Counted from the first letter of the stretch, positions 21,927 to 33,544 are shown. The stretch is 64,000 nt of DNA from Beaufortia kweichowensis (GCA_019155185.1 CM032802.1:15721228-15785227), one strand, 5' to 3'. Notes: generated by a model not told the origin, from the sequence alone. Program-made: numbers and translations.

Positions 21927-23849
21927 CTAAGAGATTACTCCTTTGTCACATGAATAATAGCATATGCGATAAAATGTGTCTATGTGTCTCAGAACAAACT
22001 CAGAGACGAACGAGAGGGCTTTTATGATTTGTTTAAATTTTAACTTTAATCTTGAGATAAGAATATGCATGATGCAGATTTAATGTAAAAATGTTATTTT
22101 ACTTCTTTAGCTGAAGTTCTAGTCTATGAATTAAAACAACCGAGACAGATTTCAAGACTCTTACTCATAGCCAAGATCACCTGAAAGACAATTAGCTTTA
22201 GTATCACATTGAAAAGGCCATCAAGATTGAAAGTCGAGAAGCCGAGAGAGAAAAACTGTGAACAAAGTATGGACAAACTTCAGATTAATGAAGAATCTCA
22301 AAAACAAACCTCGAGACAAACGAGAGAGAGAGAGAGAATTGATATGAAATTCCTCTTCATGTCGGTAAGAAAAACATTTGTTTATGCAGTTTGTATTGTT
22401 GTGTTTTATATTGGTCCTTGGGTCTGTTCACACAGACATGTGCCTTTAAACAAGAGAGACGCATGGTCTGGAAGCATGTTTTGTTTGCATTTACCTTTTA
22501 ACTTGTTGACTGTGTTTTAAAGAGCAACATGTGCGAGATGACGCTGTAAAAATGTAAAGGTGCGCAGTGGTCATAGCGAGAATACGCAAATAGAAAAAAA
22601 ATACGTTTGTGCAGCAATACCAGATCAAATATCTCTTCCTGAGCAGAGAAAACACTTTCCTGTCTTCACTTCACTTCCTGACATCTTTTTCCTCTTAGTT
22701 TAAATTCGAAGCAGACATTCTTCTCATGGGCTTTAACTTTAGTTCTTTGATTAGATTTGTGAGTGTGGTACACCTGTGTGTGTATGTGTTTGTATATATA
22801 TCCTGTTGATTTCTGTAGTAATGTCACTCCACCTGACAGATGTTGAATCGATGTCGATCAAAGGCAAAATGTCTTTTATATGTTCAGGTTGTTCTTACAG
22901 TTTTATACCAAGGAAAAATCTGTTGACTTTGCATATAGTGATTCCTTGGAGTCAGTTAAAAGCATGTTCTTTGACATCACATTGACCAAAGATAAAGATT
23001 TTTGTATCTAATGAAATGTAAAATGCTGTCTAAGCACTTTTTGTATGGAACTGCCCATTGTGTATTATTACCAAATACATGTTCATTGAGGACATCATGT
23101 TGTACTTGTGAGTTGTATGTAAAGTCTTCATTTTAAAAGGCCCGCTAATTTTAGAAGGCCCATTAAATAAGAGAGAAAGGTTACTGGTTGGAAACACAAC
23201 TTCATTTGAAATGGAGAAACAAATAACCAGGGAGAAACCAGATCCCACCACCAACACTTCATTAGAGGAGTCCATTCCATGACCAATACAATGCAGGCAA
23301 AAGTTCAGTTGGTGTCTTGTAGTTTGAGGACTTGTTGATTTTAGAAGAGACTAGGATTTGAGATCTGTTGGGCTGGAGGTAATTTTTCTAAATGCCATTT
23401 TACTGCCATGATTTCTGCCTCATATTTTGACATCAGATCTGAAAGCCAATCATAGGAGTGACTAAGCTAATAGATTTGTGAGTTGATTGATTTAAAGGAT
23501 ATAAATTATAATCTATAACATTTTCTATGATAATCAAGATCAAACTAATGGAAATTGTTGTTTCCCGATAGTAACTTTTGGTCCCTGCTAGGATATAAAA
23601 ACTAGAAATGTTTGTGTATCTGAGAAAACGGACCCCACAAGTTCTAAATGTTTAAACCCGAACCCCACAAGTGACTCAAAAACACACATGGAGAAAATTT
23701 TGTTTGAATTTTGTTACATTGAACTAATATATGTTATTAAGAACTGGTCATTATCTTGCTTGATTTTTTATATGTGCGTAGATCCACTCGAAAGGGTGGA
23801 CCCCACAACTGGGCAAAAAACGGTGGACCCCCTTATGTGACAAACACAA

Positions 23850-23881
<32 letters not shown>

Positions 23882-24040
23882 CAGATGACCTATCCCTCCT
23901 TTTAACTCAGCTGAGGAATTCCACCTCAACATTCGTTGGAATAATCCAACATAAATCATAAATAATAAGAAAAATTATGTAAAGTGGAGGGAGTAAATCA
24001 CCTGGGGTATCTGAAGGATTTCGTGATATTCGTGCTAACT
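21927..24040. other. Non-coding stretch with microsatellites, no gene seen
   Basis: No convincing exon. It holds GA-repeat echoes (22227-22340), a TG/TA-rich run near 22770-22800 and a (TG)n microsatellite at 23852-23881. A loosely repeated phrase around GGACCCCACAA occurs near 23630, 23660 and 23800, probably transposon debris that I cannot name. Confidence 0.6.
23852..23881. repeat. (TG)n microsatellite
   Basis: An uninterrupted run of about 15 TG dinucleotides. Confidence 0.95.
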
Positions 24041-25150
24041 TGTAGAGCCTTTTTCTGTATTATCAACACAAGGAAGACACAACTGTAATAAAAGAGGATT
24101 TATTTGCAAAAGACATACAAGATTAACTAACACACTACTGACTAAATGATACTAAAGAGCTAAAGGATAGTAAGGTTGGGTGTAAAGAATGAAAAGAATG
24201 CAGGTAACTAAGGTATAAACTGAAATGAACTGAAAGAGTACACTAATGCCAAGGTCTCTAGAAAGAGGTTTGGTAAGTGATATTTACGTTTACGTGAGCA
24301 GTCCGATGGTGGCGATGTCTTCCACTGGTGAGGCTGGGCCTTGTTGCAGTGGAGAAGGAGTCTGAATCCGTTCAACAGCCTTGAACACGATGCGCTGTGG
24401 GATGCTAATATCCTGGAGCACCGAAAAGGTCCTGGCGATCTGGAACACGCAGATGAGGCCCTGAAGCTGGTGCGGAAGGTCCTTGACGATCTGGAACACG
24501 CAGATGAAGGTACCTGGAAGTGAAGGTTGCTCTCCTGGGCTTAACCTTGTTGCAGACGTTTGTGATTGCCTTTCTGGACAGCAGGCTCTAAACGTGTTAT
24601 CTCTATGTCAGTCCTTGCGGGGAGACTCAGAACTGGGTGATCTGTTATGCTTCCTAGCACGACAGCCGGAAACTCAGAACGGGTGATCTGTTATGTTTCC
24701 TAAGCACACAGGCCGGAAACTGAGAACGGGTGATGTGTTATGCTTCCTAGCACACAGGCTGGAAACTCAGAACGGGTGATCTGTTATGCTTCCTAGCACG
24801 ACAGCCGGAATCTCAGAATGGGTGATCTCTTATGCTTCCTAGCACAACAGCCGGAAACTCAGAACCGATGATCTGTTATGCTTCCTAGCACACAGGCTGG
24901 AAACTCAGAACGGGTGATCTGTTATGCTTCCTAGCACACAGGCTGGAAACTCAGAACGGGTGATCTGTTATGCTACCTAGCACACAGGCTGGAAACTCAG
25001 AACAAGGAATTTGTGTTGAAAGGGTACTTTTATTCCCTTTCAGATATGGAGGAGATTGCATTTTGCCGCTTGTCCCTTGCAGGGCTGTGATTGGCTGATG
25101 ATGTCAGAGAGGGCTCACTCATCCTTTTGCCTCAGTAGTGAACGTATTTC
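24041..25150 (-). mobile_element. Candidate LTR, minus strand
   Basis: Read on the minus strand, the block has an LTR-type layout: a CCAAT-like box (AGCCAATCACA, plus-strand 25083-25093), a TATA-like AATAAAAG at the GGGAATAAAAGTACCC site near 25025-25040, a long transcribed part, a polyadenylation-type AATAAA near 24100, and a CA end opposite TGTAGAGCC at 24041. The outer border near 25150 is not fixed. A 46-bp minisatellite occupies the part just after the TATA-like box. No internal genes or primer site were recognised, so it may be a solo LTR. Confidence 0.45.
24621..25003. repeat. 46-bp minisatellite, about 8 copies
   Basis: The unit begins GGAAACTCAGAACGGGTGAT and continues through CTGTTATGCTTCCTAGCAC to CAGGCT. 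Copies are 46-47 bp and differ by a few substitutions (GACAGCCG against CACAGGCTG before the next unit). It lies inside the candidate minus-strand LTR, downstream of its TATA-like box. Confidence 0.93.
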
Positions 25151-26085
25151 TATAGAGTAAAGCACAGCATTAAAACTGTCTTCACTGTTTTACCTATGCA
25201 ATTCTCTCTTCCCAAACCACTTTCAAAATACCTTTGGCTTTGTCCTGAATACAAAGAGTATAAACATGACAAAAAGATGTTAAACTATCATGCATGAATT
25301 CATTCATATGTGAATAGCATTTGTAAAAACTTCAGTATTTAACACAAATGACTATTACAAAGTATGTCCTCAAAGAGTACAGAATGAATAAGTGATAGTT
25401 TTTGTCCATTTTTATAAATTAAGGAATGTAGAGATGTGTCCTTTGTTTTAGCTAAAGCTGCCGCATGGCCAGTTAATTACGCGCCACATGTGGAGGTCCT
25501 GAGGAGTTTTATGGCCAGACTGGCCTGAATCTTTGGGTGAGGGTTTTAGTTTGATGATAAGGCTGCCCTATAGAAGAGGGACCCGGCTGTAAAGTTGGGA
25601 CCTGAAATGCCTTCTGGAGTGCTGTTCACTACAAGAGAGTTGGCTGTGTTACTCGTTGTCAAAAATAAATCGAAGAGAGGAAGGAGAAGGCCTTACACTA
25701 TGCTCTCAGTACGTCATCTGGCGTTTGCTAGAAATGGAAATTCTCCTTATAGATTAGTATTCCTCCTGCCTTTCTCCTTTGGCATATTTTGCTTTTTCTA
25801 TCCACAGCCAATAACCTCCAAACGTACCTCAAGAGTCCAGGGGCATTCTTGTTGAGCCTGTATGGAATACCGTTATGTCCACGAACAGATGCTGATCTTG
25901 TTCGTTTCACAGTACTCTCGACTACATTTAGGGGCCCTTGTGTCCATCTGGTGTTCCAGTAGCTGAATTGGCCATGTCTTCTGGAATGGAGATTGGCACA
26001 TATTTCGGATTATCAGAATATGTCTTATTGAGGTCTTTTTAAAATAAAATTTTTAAAATCACCTTGCAGTGCCTCTAGGCCTTTG
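25151..26085. other. Unassigned stretch, no gene seen
   Basis: I find no family motif on either strand. Short open frames near 25600-25900 have no recognisable similarity and no splice context. Probably decayed repeat or intergenic DNA. Confidence 0.5.
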
Positions 26086-26089
26086 CTTT

Positions 26090-26305
26090 CCATCTCTTTG
26101 GCCTTCTTTCACTGTTTTTGCAGGCTCCTCCTTTCTTTCACAAGTCTGTCAATCTCTTGTTGACTTCAGCCAGCCTAATGTCTTCTTCTGTGACCTTGGG
26201 TTCTTACTTAACACTTCAAATCTCTCCAACCCATAAGTGTAGATGATTTCCACCATCGTCTCCAGTTTTCTTTTAACATCACCTTTCTGGCCTTCTAATA
26301 ACTAA
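26090..26305 (-). pseudogene. Retroelement coding relic, minus strand
   Basis: The minus strand reads KLETMVEIIYTYGLERF, then RLAEVNKRLTDL, a stop, and a Lys/Arg-rich tail. This resembles the linker region found before the reverse transcriptase in many fish LINE or LTR pol proteins (a MVEII.. G.ERFG motif followed by a charged coiled coil). Stops and a frameshift break it. The exact family is uncertain. Confidence 0.45.
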
Positions 26306-26339
26306 AGAAGATTGTTGGACTTGGTAATAATCCTTCAAG

Positions 26340-26760
26340 TCCGCATGTTCAATAAATCAGGAGAAAGGATGTCATTTAAAGATTTATTCAATAAGCATAT
26401 GCATAATCATTCCATAAACATATGAAGAAAAGATTACAGAGCTCTGGGTCCCAACTGTCCCTAATTACACAACACTACGAGGCTAGTGCCGAGCAATACG
26501 ACAGAAGACACTCTTCTTTCCCTGACCCAGGTATTTATGCACAAAGAAAAACAAGTAGAGTTTTGAGGCAGTCTCTTCTCAGAAATCATATGATTTCTCG
26601 TATCTCATCTTCAGCGTGACCTTGCGTGTTTTAGCTCCTCTCATCCTGCACACACATAAACCTTTTCAAGGTTATCCCATGAGCGAGGAGCCTATCGCCC
26701 CTCACTCCAACTCACAAACAACTCCTTAAAAAGAGATAAAGACAGTCTTATGATCCACAC
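26340..26760 (-). mobile_element. Possible LTR, minus strand
   Basis: On the minus strand this stretch has a TATA-like GCATAAATACC near 26530-26540 and, downstream, TGAATAAATC near 26380-26390, the spacing expected for an LTR promoter and its polyadenylation signal. No terminal TG/CA pair or flanking duplication could be fixed. No linked coding domains were recognised, so this is a weak call. Confidence 0.3.
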
Positions 26761-26889
26761 ATAGTTTCTTGTTATTTCTATGTCACATGAACTCTTATTA
26801 GTATCTAAGGCTAAATATCATGATTATGTGGTGAAATAGCGCTCATTGATATCTCCGCCCCATGATGAGTATTAATCGAGCGGTGTGTG

Positions 26890-26900
26890 TATATATAAGG
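26890..26900 (+). promoter_or_regulatory. TATA box of the LTR-like block
   Basis: TATATATAAGG, followed about 85-95 bp later by a consensus-like splice donor. It is a good match to a pol II core promoter, presumably the LTR's own. Confidence 0.5.
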
Positions 26901-28067
26901 AGCTCCCACAGGCTAGTGTGAGATCGCGTTGTCACAGCGTCACTATTGTGTCTGGGTTTCCGGTAGTCCGCCGCTCTATTTGAGGTAGGTGTTTCCTTGG
27001 CATGGCTATGGTTTGGCATTTGTATTGTTTAGTGACTGACTTTTCTGTGCAGCTTGTGTTTGTTTGTGCTTACTTTTATTACTGCCTAAGAAGGTCTGCT
27101 CCTCTGCGTTAGTGCTATAGAATCCCGGTTTGAAAAAGAAACCGCTTGAATGCATAACACGGTGCTAATGAGTTTATTGTTTATTATTTTAGTTTTTCTT
27201 GGGTTTGTTATATTTGATTTGTTTTTTTCTATGTTATCAGTGTGTGTTTTGAATTTATTCTGTTTAATCTATTACACTCGTTAAATTCCTCTTTTTCTGG
27301 CTTGTTACTAATTTTGTATATTTATGGATCTGCTTTGTTTAGTGTTGTCTTTGTTTTTGTGTTTGATAGCCAAAGATATATAATATATTTTAGTGCACTT
27401 CCATATAATGCATTTTTGTTTCCTTTCTTTGTAAAGATTAGTTAAACTTTTGCTTGTGGTTTGGGTTTGTTTAATTGTAGTGAGACTAATAATTAGTGCT
27501 GTTTCGTCTTTGTGTTTTTTTTATTTCTTTTTTTGTCGTTGTTGTTATTAACTTATTTGGTTGGTTTGTTTCTTTTCTTTCTTTGTTTTTTTATCTTTTT
27601 GTAGGAGCCAGGGTGACCTAAGGTGGGCAGGCTGGCTATACTTGGAGGGCGGACATTCTCCTTTCCCGAAAAAAACGTGTGGTGTGGATTTCCTTGCAGT
27701 GGATTGCACTAAGTGTGTGTGTGTGTGCCTGTGAGATTTTGTGCACAGGAGATACTCTCGAGGGGTTGTTTTGAAGCCCACTGCTTAGCCTGTCCTCCTT
27801 GGGGCGCACCCCAGCTCACTGGCAAGAATTGTTGTTCTGTGGTGACCAAATTGTTTTCTATTTAAGTATTAGCAGTCTGGAGTGGGTGGCTGCCGCCAGC
27901 ATCGCATTGTTCTATGAGCTGTGATCCCTTTTTAAAAAATTATTTATTTTGATTCAATAAAGTGTCCTTTTTTGTACCTATCCACGTCTCATTATTTGGT
28001 GGTTGTGGGAAGAAAATTGAACTTGTGTGCCCTTAGTGGATATTTCCCCGGCTGTTTTAGGTTGGGG

Positions 28068-28078
28068 TGGCGTAGTCG
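28068..28078 (+). promoter_or_regulatory. Primer binding site, tRNA-Ser type
   Basis: TGGCGTAGTCG pairs with the 3'-terminal 11 nt of vertebrate tRNA-Ser (CGACTACG plus CCA). It lies 107 bp after the AATAAA of the LTR-like block, where a primer site is expected. Confidence 0.55.
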
Positions 28079-28745
28079 CTACTTGGTATATATTTGAATA
28101 TGAGAGTGCCCTTTATTTTGCCACAATTATATAAAAATGCATAATAAATAAATGGATAAATGGATATATGTAATGAAGATAAAAAGCACACATTAATGAA
28201 TATACTCATCAAGATCAAAGTCAATGGTTTTACATTTTTTGTTGCATGATTTAGGCCAAAGTAATCTAGTATCTGAGGTCTTCTTCCATCCATCTTCCTT
28301 TCTACTGCTTGCTGCGGCTGGGTGGTCTCCGTGTTAACTGGTGAGTCTTTGCCTGGCTGGGCTGTGTCTGGGGTTCTGATACCCTGTGGGCTGTGGTACT
28401 TGTCCTGCCACTGGGCTTCAGCCAACTGATTTGCCCTACCTCTGGTAAAGTATTGGTGAATACGAGGCCCCTCACTAAGCTCTCTCAGACACTTTTTCTG
28501 CCCTTACCTTAAGATCTTTCTTTGATGTTACCTTCGTCCAGCCACAGACGCAGATGGAACACACCTGAACCAGCTAATCATGGTCTTACAAAGCAGACTA
28601 GAAACTTTCAGGCAGATGTGTTGAGGCAAACTGGAGCTAAACTCTGCAGGACACCGGCCCTCCAGGACCGAATTTGGGGACCCCTTCATTAAGGGAAGGA
28701 CTTCCAGTCATAATGTTTGAAGGCTTTTAAATATTATTTATATCT
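28079..28745. other. Unassigned stretch after the primer site
   Basis: A minus-strand open frame of 122 codons (28057-28425) overlaps the primer site. It has no recognised domain and runs out of a low-complexity region. The phrase CCGGCCCTCCAGGACCGA near 28655 is a common tail of short fish DNA transposons. No host gene seen. Confidence 0.4.
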
Positions 28746-29460
28746 CACAGAATGAAAAACTTGACATTTTGGCAATTCCACTGGAAGTCAGAAAAGCATT
28801 CAATCGTGTAGAATGACCTTATTTATTGTATTCTTTACAGAAATTTGGTTCATTTTTTTTCTGAGATGGGTGCAGCTGCTCTATCTGCTGTCTCCAATAA
28901 CAGCCTCAAAATCAAAAATTTTAATTCATAATTTTAAAAGTGGCTCTTTACGGACCACAGATGGAAACCTGCAGAAATTAGTTCAATCTTGGGGTCAGAA
29001 AGCAAAAACAAAAAAGGAAAACTGCACCTCCATCACAACAAGATGTTTGGGAAAAAAGAAAAAGAAAACTTGACTTCCTCTACTAGAGATCTTATAATAG
29101 GCAGTCGTTTGATCTTGATCAGCACATTGGTTGGAAACAAACATCAAAAATCATCACAAAAATGGGAACCCCAGTTCCCTGACCTGAACCATATAGAAAA
29201 TTAGTGGAGGAATGGCCTAATATCACTTGCCATAAATTGTTCAGCCTCATCAGACATTATAAGAGAAGACTCTGAGCAGTTTTCAGGTAGTAAAAAGCAT
29301 CAAATGAAAGGGTGCCAATAATTGTGTCAAACATGCATTTAAGATGTGATTTTCCCCCCACTTTCAATAGTTTTCCTTTAATGAAACATTGTATTTTTGT
29401 GAATTTTTTTAAATAAAGATCAAAAGGAGAAACAATGCAGTTTTACAACTGTCTTTGCTC
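28745..29460 (+). pseudogene. Tc1/mariner-like transposase relic
   Basis: The plus strand reads PQFPDLNHIEN, a stop, then WRNGL near 29170-29220. It is a decayed form of the PDLNPIENLW block that carries the last part of the DD-E catalytic domain of Tc1-like transposases. Upstream 28813-29073 keeps scattered similarity with stops and frameshifts. The phrase GGGTGCCAATAATTGTG (29311-29327) is typical of the ends of such elements in fish. Non-functional. Confidence 0.6.
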
Positions 29461-29476
29461 ATATGTAAAAAAAATT

Positions 29477-29960
29477 AGGACACCCTATTCAGTTCTTTAT
29501 TAAAAATGTCAAATGTCTTGTTTTAATTTGTACCTGTAGATGAAAGTGATGTAACTGCATGTAAACAACAAAACATCGCTTTGTTTTCCCTTATTAAACA
29601 AAAGAAATAAACATGAAGGTATATTTTATAAAAAAAAGTTAGGACACTCTATGACCTAATAGTTAGTGTTTTCCCTGTTGGCTGAAATAACCTCAATGAA
29701 ACATTTCTTGTAACCATATACCAGTTTCTGACATCGACTGGACGAAAGCTTTCCCCACTCCTCAACATAGAATTGTTACAGCTGTGTGATGTTTGAGAGT
29801 TTTCTTGCATGCACAGTCCGTTTCAAATCACCTCACAGGATCTCAATAGAATTTAGATCTGGGCTTTGACCTGGCCATTCCAGAACACATTTTTTATATA
29901 TATGGTCTCACATGTCCTTCACCATTGCTCCATTGCTCTCTGATATTTTGTGGGGAAGGT
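29477..29960 (-). mobile_element. Tc1-like element, left part
   Basis: It begins with AGGACACC (29477-29484), the inward-reading counterpart of GGTGTCCT at 35131-35138. The body carries phrases I recognise from fish Tc1-like elements in reverse orientation (GGCTGAAATAACCTCAATGA, TTTCTGACATCGACTGG, GGCCATTCCAGAACAC). It is interrupted on the right, just before the gypsy element, and appears to resume at about 34340. Confidence 0.55.
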
Positions 29961-30121
29961 TTGTGCGTACTTTGTGAAATGATCTGTTATCACTAACACA
30001 TTTGCCATCCTTTTTGTATTCTGTGGTTTTGTTATTTGTTAGTTATTTTGTTAGTTCATCTATTGTTTGTACTTTTTGTTTTGAACCAGTAAACATGTTA
30101 TTACATAACAGAAAATTCACC

Positions 30122-30640
30122 ATGGATCCCACACCACCTCCAATCACTGACGCCAAAACCGAACTCATTCGTATTATTAAACACCAGTTGGTCATCTCTC
30201 CACGGTAAGCACTGTATCCTCTGCCAGTCCCATGGCTGCTCTATCTAAATACATCGGCGTGGCATAGGATTGTAGCGGTTTCTTACTACAATGTGAGTTA
30301 TTTTTTTAAATGCAACCTCACCTGTTTTCCTCTGACAAATCGAAGCCTACATAATCTCTCTGCTGTCTGGTTGAGCTTTACAGTGGGCTCACAGTCTGTG
30401 GCACTCGAACGGTCCAGCGATGCAATCTCACCCGGCGTTTGTCAGCCATTTCAAAGAAGTCTTCAACCAATCCACCAGCCCATTATCTACCTCGGATCAG
30501 TTATACCTTCTCTGACAATCTCGACAACCCATCACTGAATACACACCGGATATCCCACAAGCTGTGTTTGTACTGTGGAGAAGCTGGGCATTCGATCACC
30601 TCATGCCCGGTCCGTCCCCCTCGACCCACGGTGAGCGTGA
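30122..30640 (+). pseudogene. Gypsy gag relic with zinc knuckle
   Basis: A start context ACCATGGAT opens a short frame (30122-30208) typical of the beginning of chromovirus gag, then the frame breaks and much of the capsid region is missing. A CCHC zinc knuckle (CLYCGEAGHSITSC, spacing C-X2-C-X4-H-X4-C) survives near 30565-30610. It would bind the element's RNA during packaging in an intact copy. Confidence 0.75.
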
Positions 30641-30654
30641 TTCAGCCTCCAGCC

Positions 30655-33544
30655 TCAGTTACAAAATTATCTCTTATGAATGTTAAAGTAATGTCTTGCT
30701 GTGTTTCCTTTCCAGTTCAGGCCCTAATTGACTCCCGGGCAGCTGGAAATTTTATCTCCCATGATGTGTTAAAAAGACTCAACTTAGAAAACGAGTGCAA
30801 GAACCTATGGCTATTCACAATGTACTACGAAAATCGTACTCTCCCGTCATGACACTTCTAATGGAAAAAGGCCATTCTGAGGAGATCTCTGTCTGGGTGC
30901 TGGAGGATTCAACGGTAGATATCATCCTGGGACGACCATGGCTTCAGCAACACACTCATGGTATTCTATTCGGTCAGGTTTTCCATTGGGGAGAGAACTG
31001 TGTAAAGAACTGTTTGAAACCTCAACCTAAAGACCAACCTGACCCGTCACCGCTAAGGATGAACGTCACCACCGTTGAGGCTCCTGATGCTGAATCACAA
31101 GACCGGATCCCTACAGAGTATCTGGAATTCCAGAGTATGTTCTGCAGACGATTAGCCACACAACTACCTCCGCATCGGCCATGGGACTGCCTGGGTCTAC
31201 TCTACCGAAAGGACGGATCTATTCTCTGTCCATCCCGGAACAAAAGGCCATGGGTGAGTACATCGACGAGTCCCTACGCAACGGCTTTATACGCCCTTCG
31301 ACTTCTCCTGCTGCTTTCAGTTTCTTTTTTGTCAGCATGAAGGATGGAGGGTTGAGGCCCTGCATTGACTACCGCGTCTTGAACAATGCTACAGTCAAGA
31401 TCAAGTATCCACTTCCCTTGGTCCCGACTGCCATTGAACAACTCAGGGGAGCGAGAATCTTCTCCAAGTTTGATCTGAGAAGTGCCTACAATCTCATCCG
31501 TATCCGTATCTGGAGATGATTGGAAGCCATTTCCGCATTCCAGCGCCTCAAGCAGGCATTCTGTTCAGCTCCCACACTGTGCCATCCATCTCTCGACCTA
31601 CTGGTCATCGTGGAGGTTGAGGCATTGACCCCCGGTGTGGGGGCTTTATTGCCCCAGTGGCAGGAGAACCACACTCACCCTTACCCATGTGCCTTTTTCT
31701 CCAGAAAACTGACCCTGGCAGAGCGTAACTATGACATCGGAAATAGGGAACTTCTTGCCATCAAGATGGCCTTGGAGGAGTGGAGACATTGTCTGGAGGG
31801 AGCAAAACACCCTTTCTCTGTGCTCCCCCTATATCTGGGGGAAGATAAAAGTCTCAACTCTTGTCAGGGAGTGGTTGGCTCTATTCTTCACGAGGTTTAA
31901 CTTCCGGGTCTCCTATCGACCCGGGCCTCTGAATGGTCGAGCTGATGCTCTATCCTGTATGCATAAACCTGACCCAGAGACCACAGCACCTGAAACCATT
32001 CTCCCTCCAGCCATGATCTTGGGCCAGATACAGTTGGCCATCGATTAACAGATCAGAGAACCAAACCAAGCCTGCCCTGCTCTGCCGGGAGGTGAACTTG
32101 CAACTTCCCTGAGAGGAAGTTGTTCGTTCCAGCCAACTCGCATACTCCCCTCATGCCCTCAGTTCACTCTGTTCTGGGAATCGGACACCCAGGCAGCCAT
32201 CAGACCCTCTTGCTAGTCTCAAATCGGTACTGGTGGCCCGGTTTGTCCCAGAACATCTCCCGATTCGTCAAAGGTTGTTCAGTCTGTGCCATATCCAAAA
32301 CTCCCAGACGACTAGCTCAAGGGAAAGTCATGTCTTTGCCCACACCTTAGCGACCTTGGTCCCATGTAGCTGTGGACTTCATCACTGATCTACAACCTTC
32401 CGATAACTTTACCTGTATCCTGGTTCTAGTTCATAGATTTTCCAAAATATGTAAACTCATCCCATTGCCAGCCTTACCAACTACCATGATCACAGCAGAG
32501 TCCCTCTTCAACCAATTTATTTCTCACTTATGGAAGGTGTTCTTTAAGCTGTTGGGGGTGACTGTCTCACGTCAGGATATCATCCCCAAGCCAATGGATA
32601 TCATCCCCAGACTGAACGAAAGATCCAAGAGATTGGGAGGTATCTGAGGACATACTGCTATGACCAACAACACAGCTGGCACAAATTCCTCCCGTGGGCT
32701 GAATACACCCAGAATTCCCTTCGCCAGAACACCACCGGACTAACACCACTTCAGTGCGTCCTTGGGTTCCAACCTCCTTTGTTTCCCTGGTCTGGGGAAC
32801 CATCATCGGTGCCAGCTGTGGACCACTGGTTCCGATCTAGCGAGAGGGTATGGAACACCACTCATACTCACTTGCAGGCGGCAGTTCGCAGGATAAAGAG
32901 ACAGGCCGACACCGGAAGAGCCCCTACTCCTCGATTTCACCAGGACAGCTGGTCTGGCGCTCTACTCATGACATCCACCTGCGACCGCATGCCGCAAGTT
33001 GACATTTACATTTAGGCATTTAGCTGACGCTTTTATCCAAAGCGACTTACAAGTATTAGGAGACAATGAAGCGACACATCCAAAGCGGCAACAATAGTAC
33101 TAAGAGGTGCTTTCCTAAGTTGAGTCCCTGGTTCATTGGTCCATTTCTCATCTCCCATCAAATAAATGCAGTGACTTACCGGTTACAATTCCTGGCTTCA
33201 TACCGAATCTCACCATCATTAAATGTGTCTCTCCTTAAAACCTTCACTGAGCCTCCACAGGATCTGGTGCACAGATGGCTCCTCCTCCTCCTTCTCCTGT
33301 AAACGCTATCGGGTCCACAAGGTTATGAAGTCCAGGGGGCAAGATGGTCGGTTGGAATACCTCATGGTCTGGGAGGGCTACGGACCAGAGGAACGTTACT
33401 GGGTGTTGCGTTCGGATGTCCTCGATCCAATGCTACTGTGGGAATTCCATGACCGGCACCCAGATCAATCGCCCCCCCCCGTCTACGAGGTCGCCCTCTA
33501 TGCCTTCCTGCTTGGTCCTCTTCAGCAGACCGTGGGGGGGTACT
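30655..33544 (+). pseudogene. Ty3/gypsy chromodomain pol relic
   Basis: Domains appear in order. Protease (ALIDSRAAGNFIS, near 30725; the catalytic D-S-G is now D-S-R). Reverse transcriptase fingers (GFIRPSTSPAAFSFFF, FSKFDLRSAYNLIRI, to about 31516). RNase H (YPCAFFSRKLTLAERNYD to about 31800). Integrase zinc finger (YWWPGLSQNISRFVKGCSVC, about 32225-32290) and core (VDFITDLQPSDNFTC, 32370). Chromodomain (WEGYGPEERYWV, near 33365). Breaks: the reverse transcriptase palm with its YxDD is deleted and a stop sits near 31517; the integrase segment with the second catalytic Asp is missing near 32500; frameshifts near 30840, 31170, 31850 and 33300. A 64-bp foreign repeat lies at 33003-33066. The copy is dead. 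Confidence 0.9.
33003..33066 (-). repeat. L2/SINE-type tail fragment inside gypsy
   Basis: TTAGGCATTTAGCTGACGCT then TTTATCCAAAGCGACTTAC is the reverse complement of the conserved 3' tail of fish L2-related LINEs/SINEs. It breaks the gypsy integrase C-terminal frame, which resumes at about 33105 (KLSPWFIGPFLIS). Confidence 0.6.

Larger units (their letters stand above)
26860..28078 (+). mobile_element. Long LTR-like block with splice-like leader and tRNA-Ser primer site
   Basis: In order: a strong TATA box (TATATATAAGG, 26890-26900); a splice-donor-like GAG|GTAGGTG near 26982-26990; about 610 bp of T-rich DNA; a polypyrimidine tract with acceptor TTTTTGTAG|GAG ending at 27604; AATAAA at 27956-27961; and TGGCGTAGTCG at 28068-28078. 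The last is complementary to the 3' end of vertebrate tRNA-Ser (UGA/AGA type, ending CGACTACG plus CCA), so it fits a reverse-transcription primer binding site. The left border is not defined, and no gag or pol follows. The same order and similar spacing recur at 61.8-63.4 kb. Confidence 0.55.

Noticed and set aside
20733..22027. Long Arg/Glu/Ser-rich open frames across the GA block
   Set aside because: They are translations of (GA)n with AAAGTCGAG breaks, run across the N gap, and are open on both strands. No start context or conserved domain.
22209..22520. 103-codon plus-strand open frame near the GA echo
   Set aside because: The N-terminal part is GA-repeat derived and the rest is an unrecognised hydrophobic stretch. 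No splice evidence for an exon.
28057..28425. 122-codon minus-strand open frame
   Set aside because: It overlaps the primer-binding-site region, has no recognised domain and ends in low-complexity hydrophobic sequence. No splice or promoter context.
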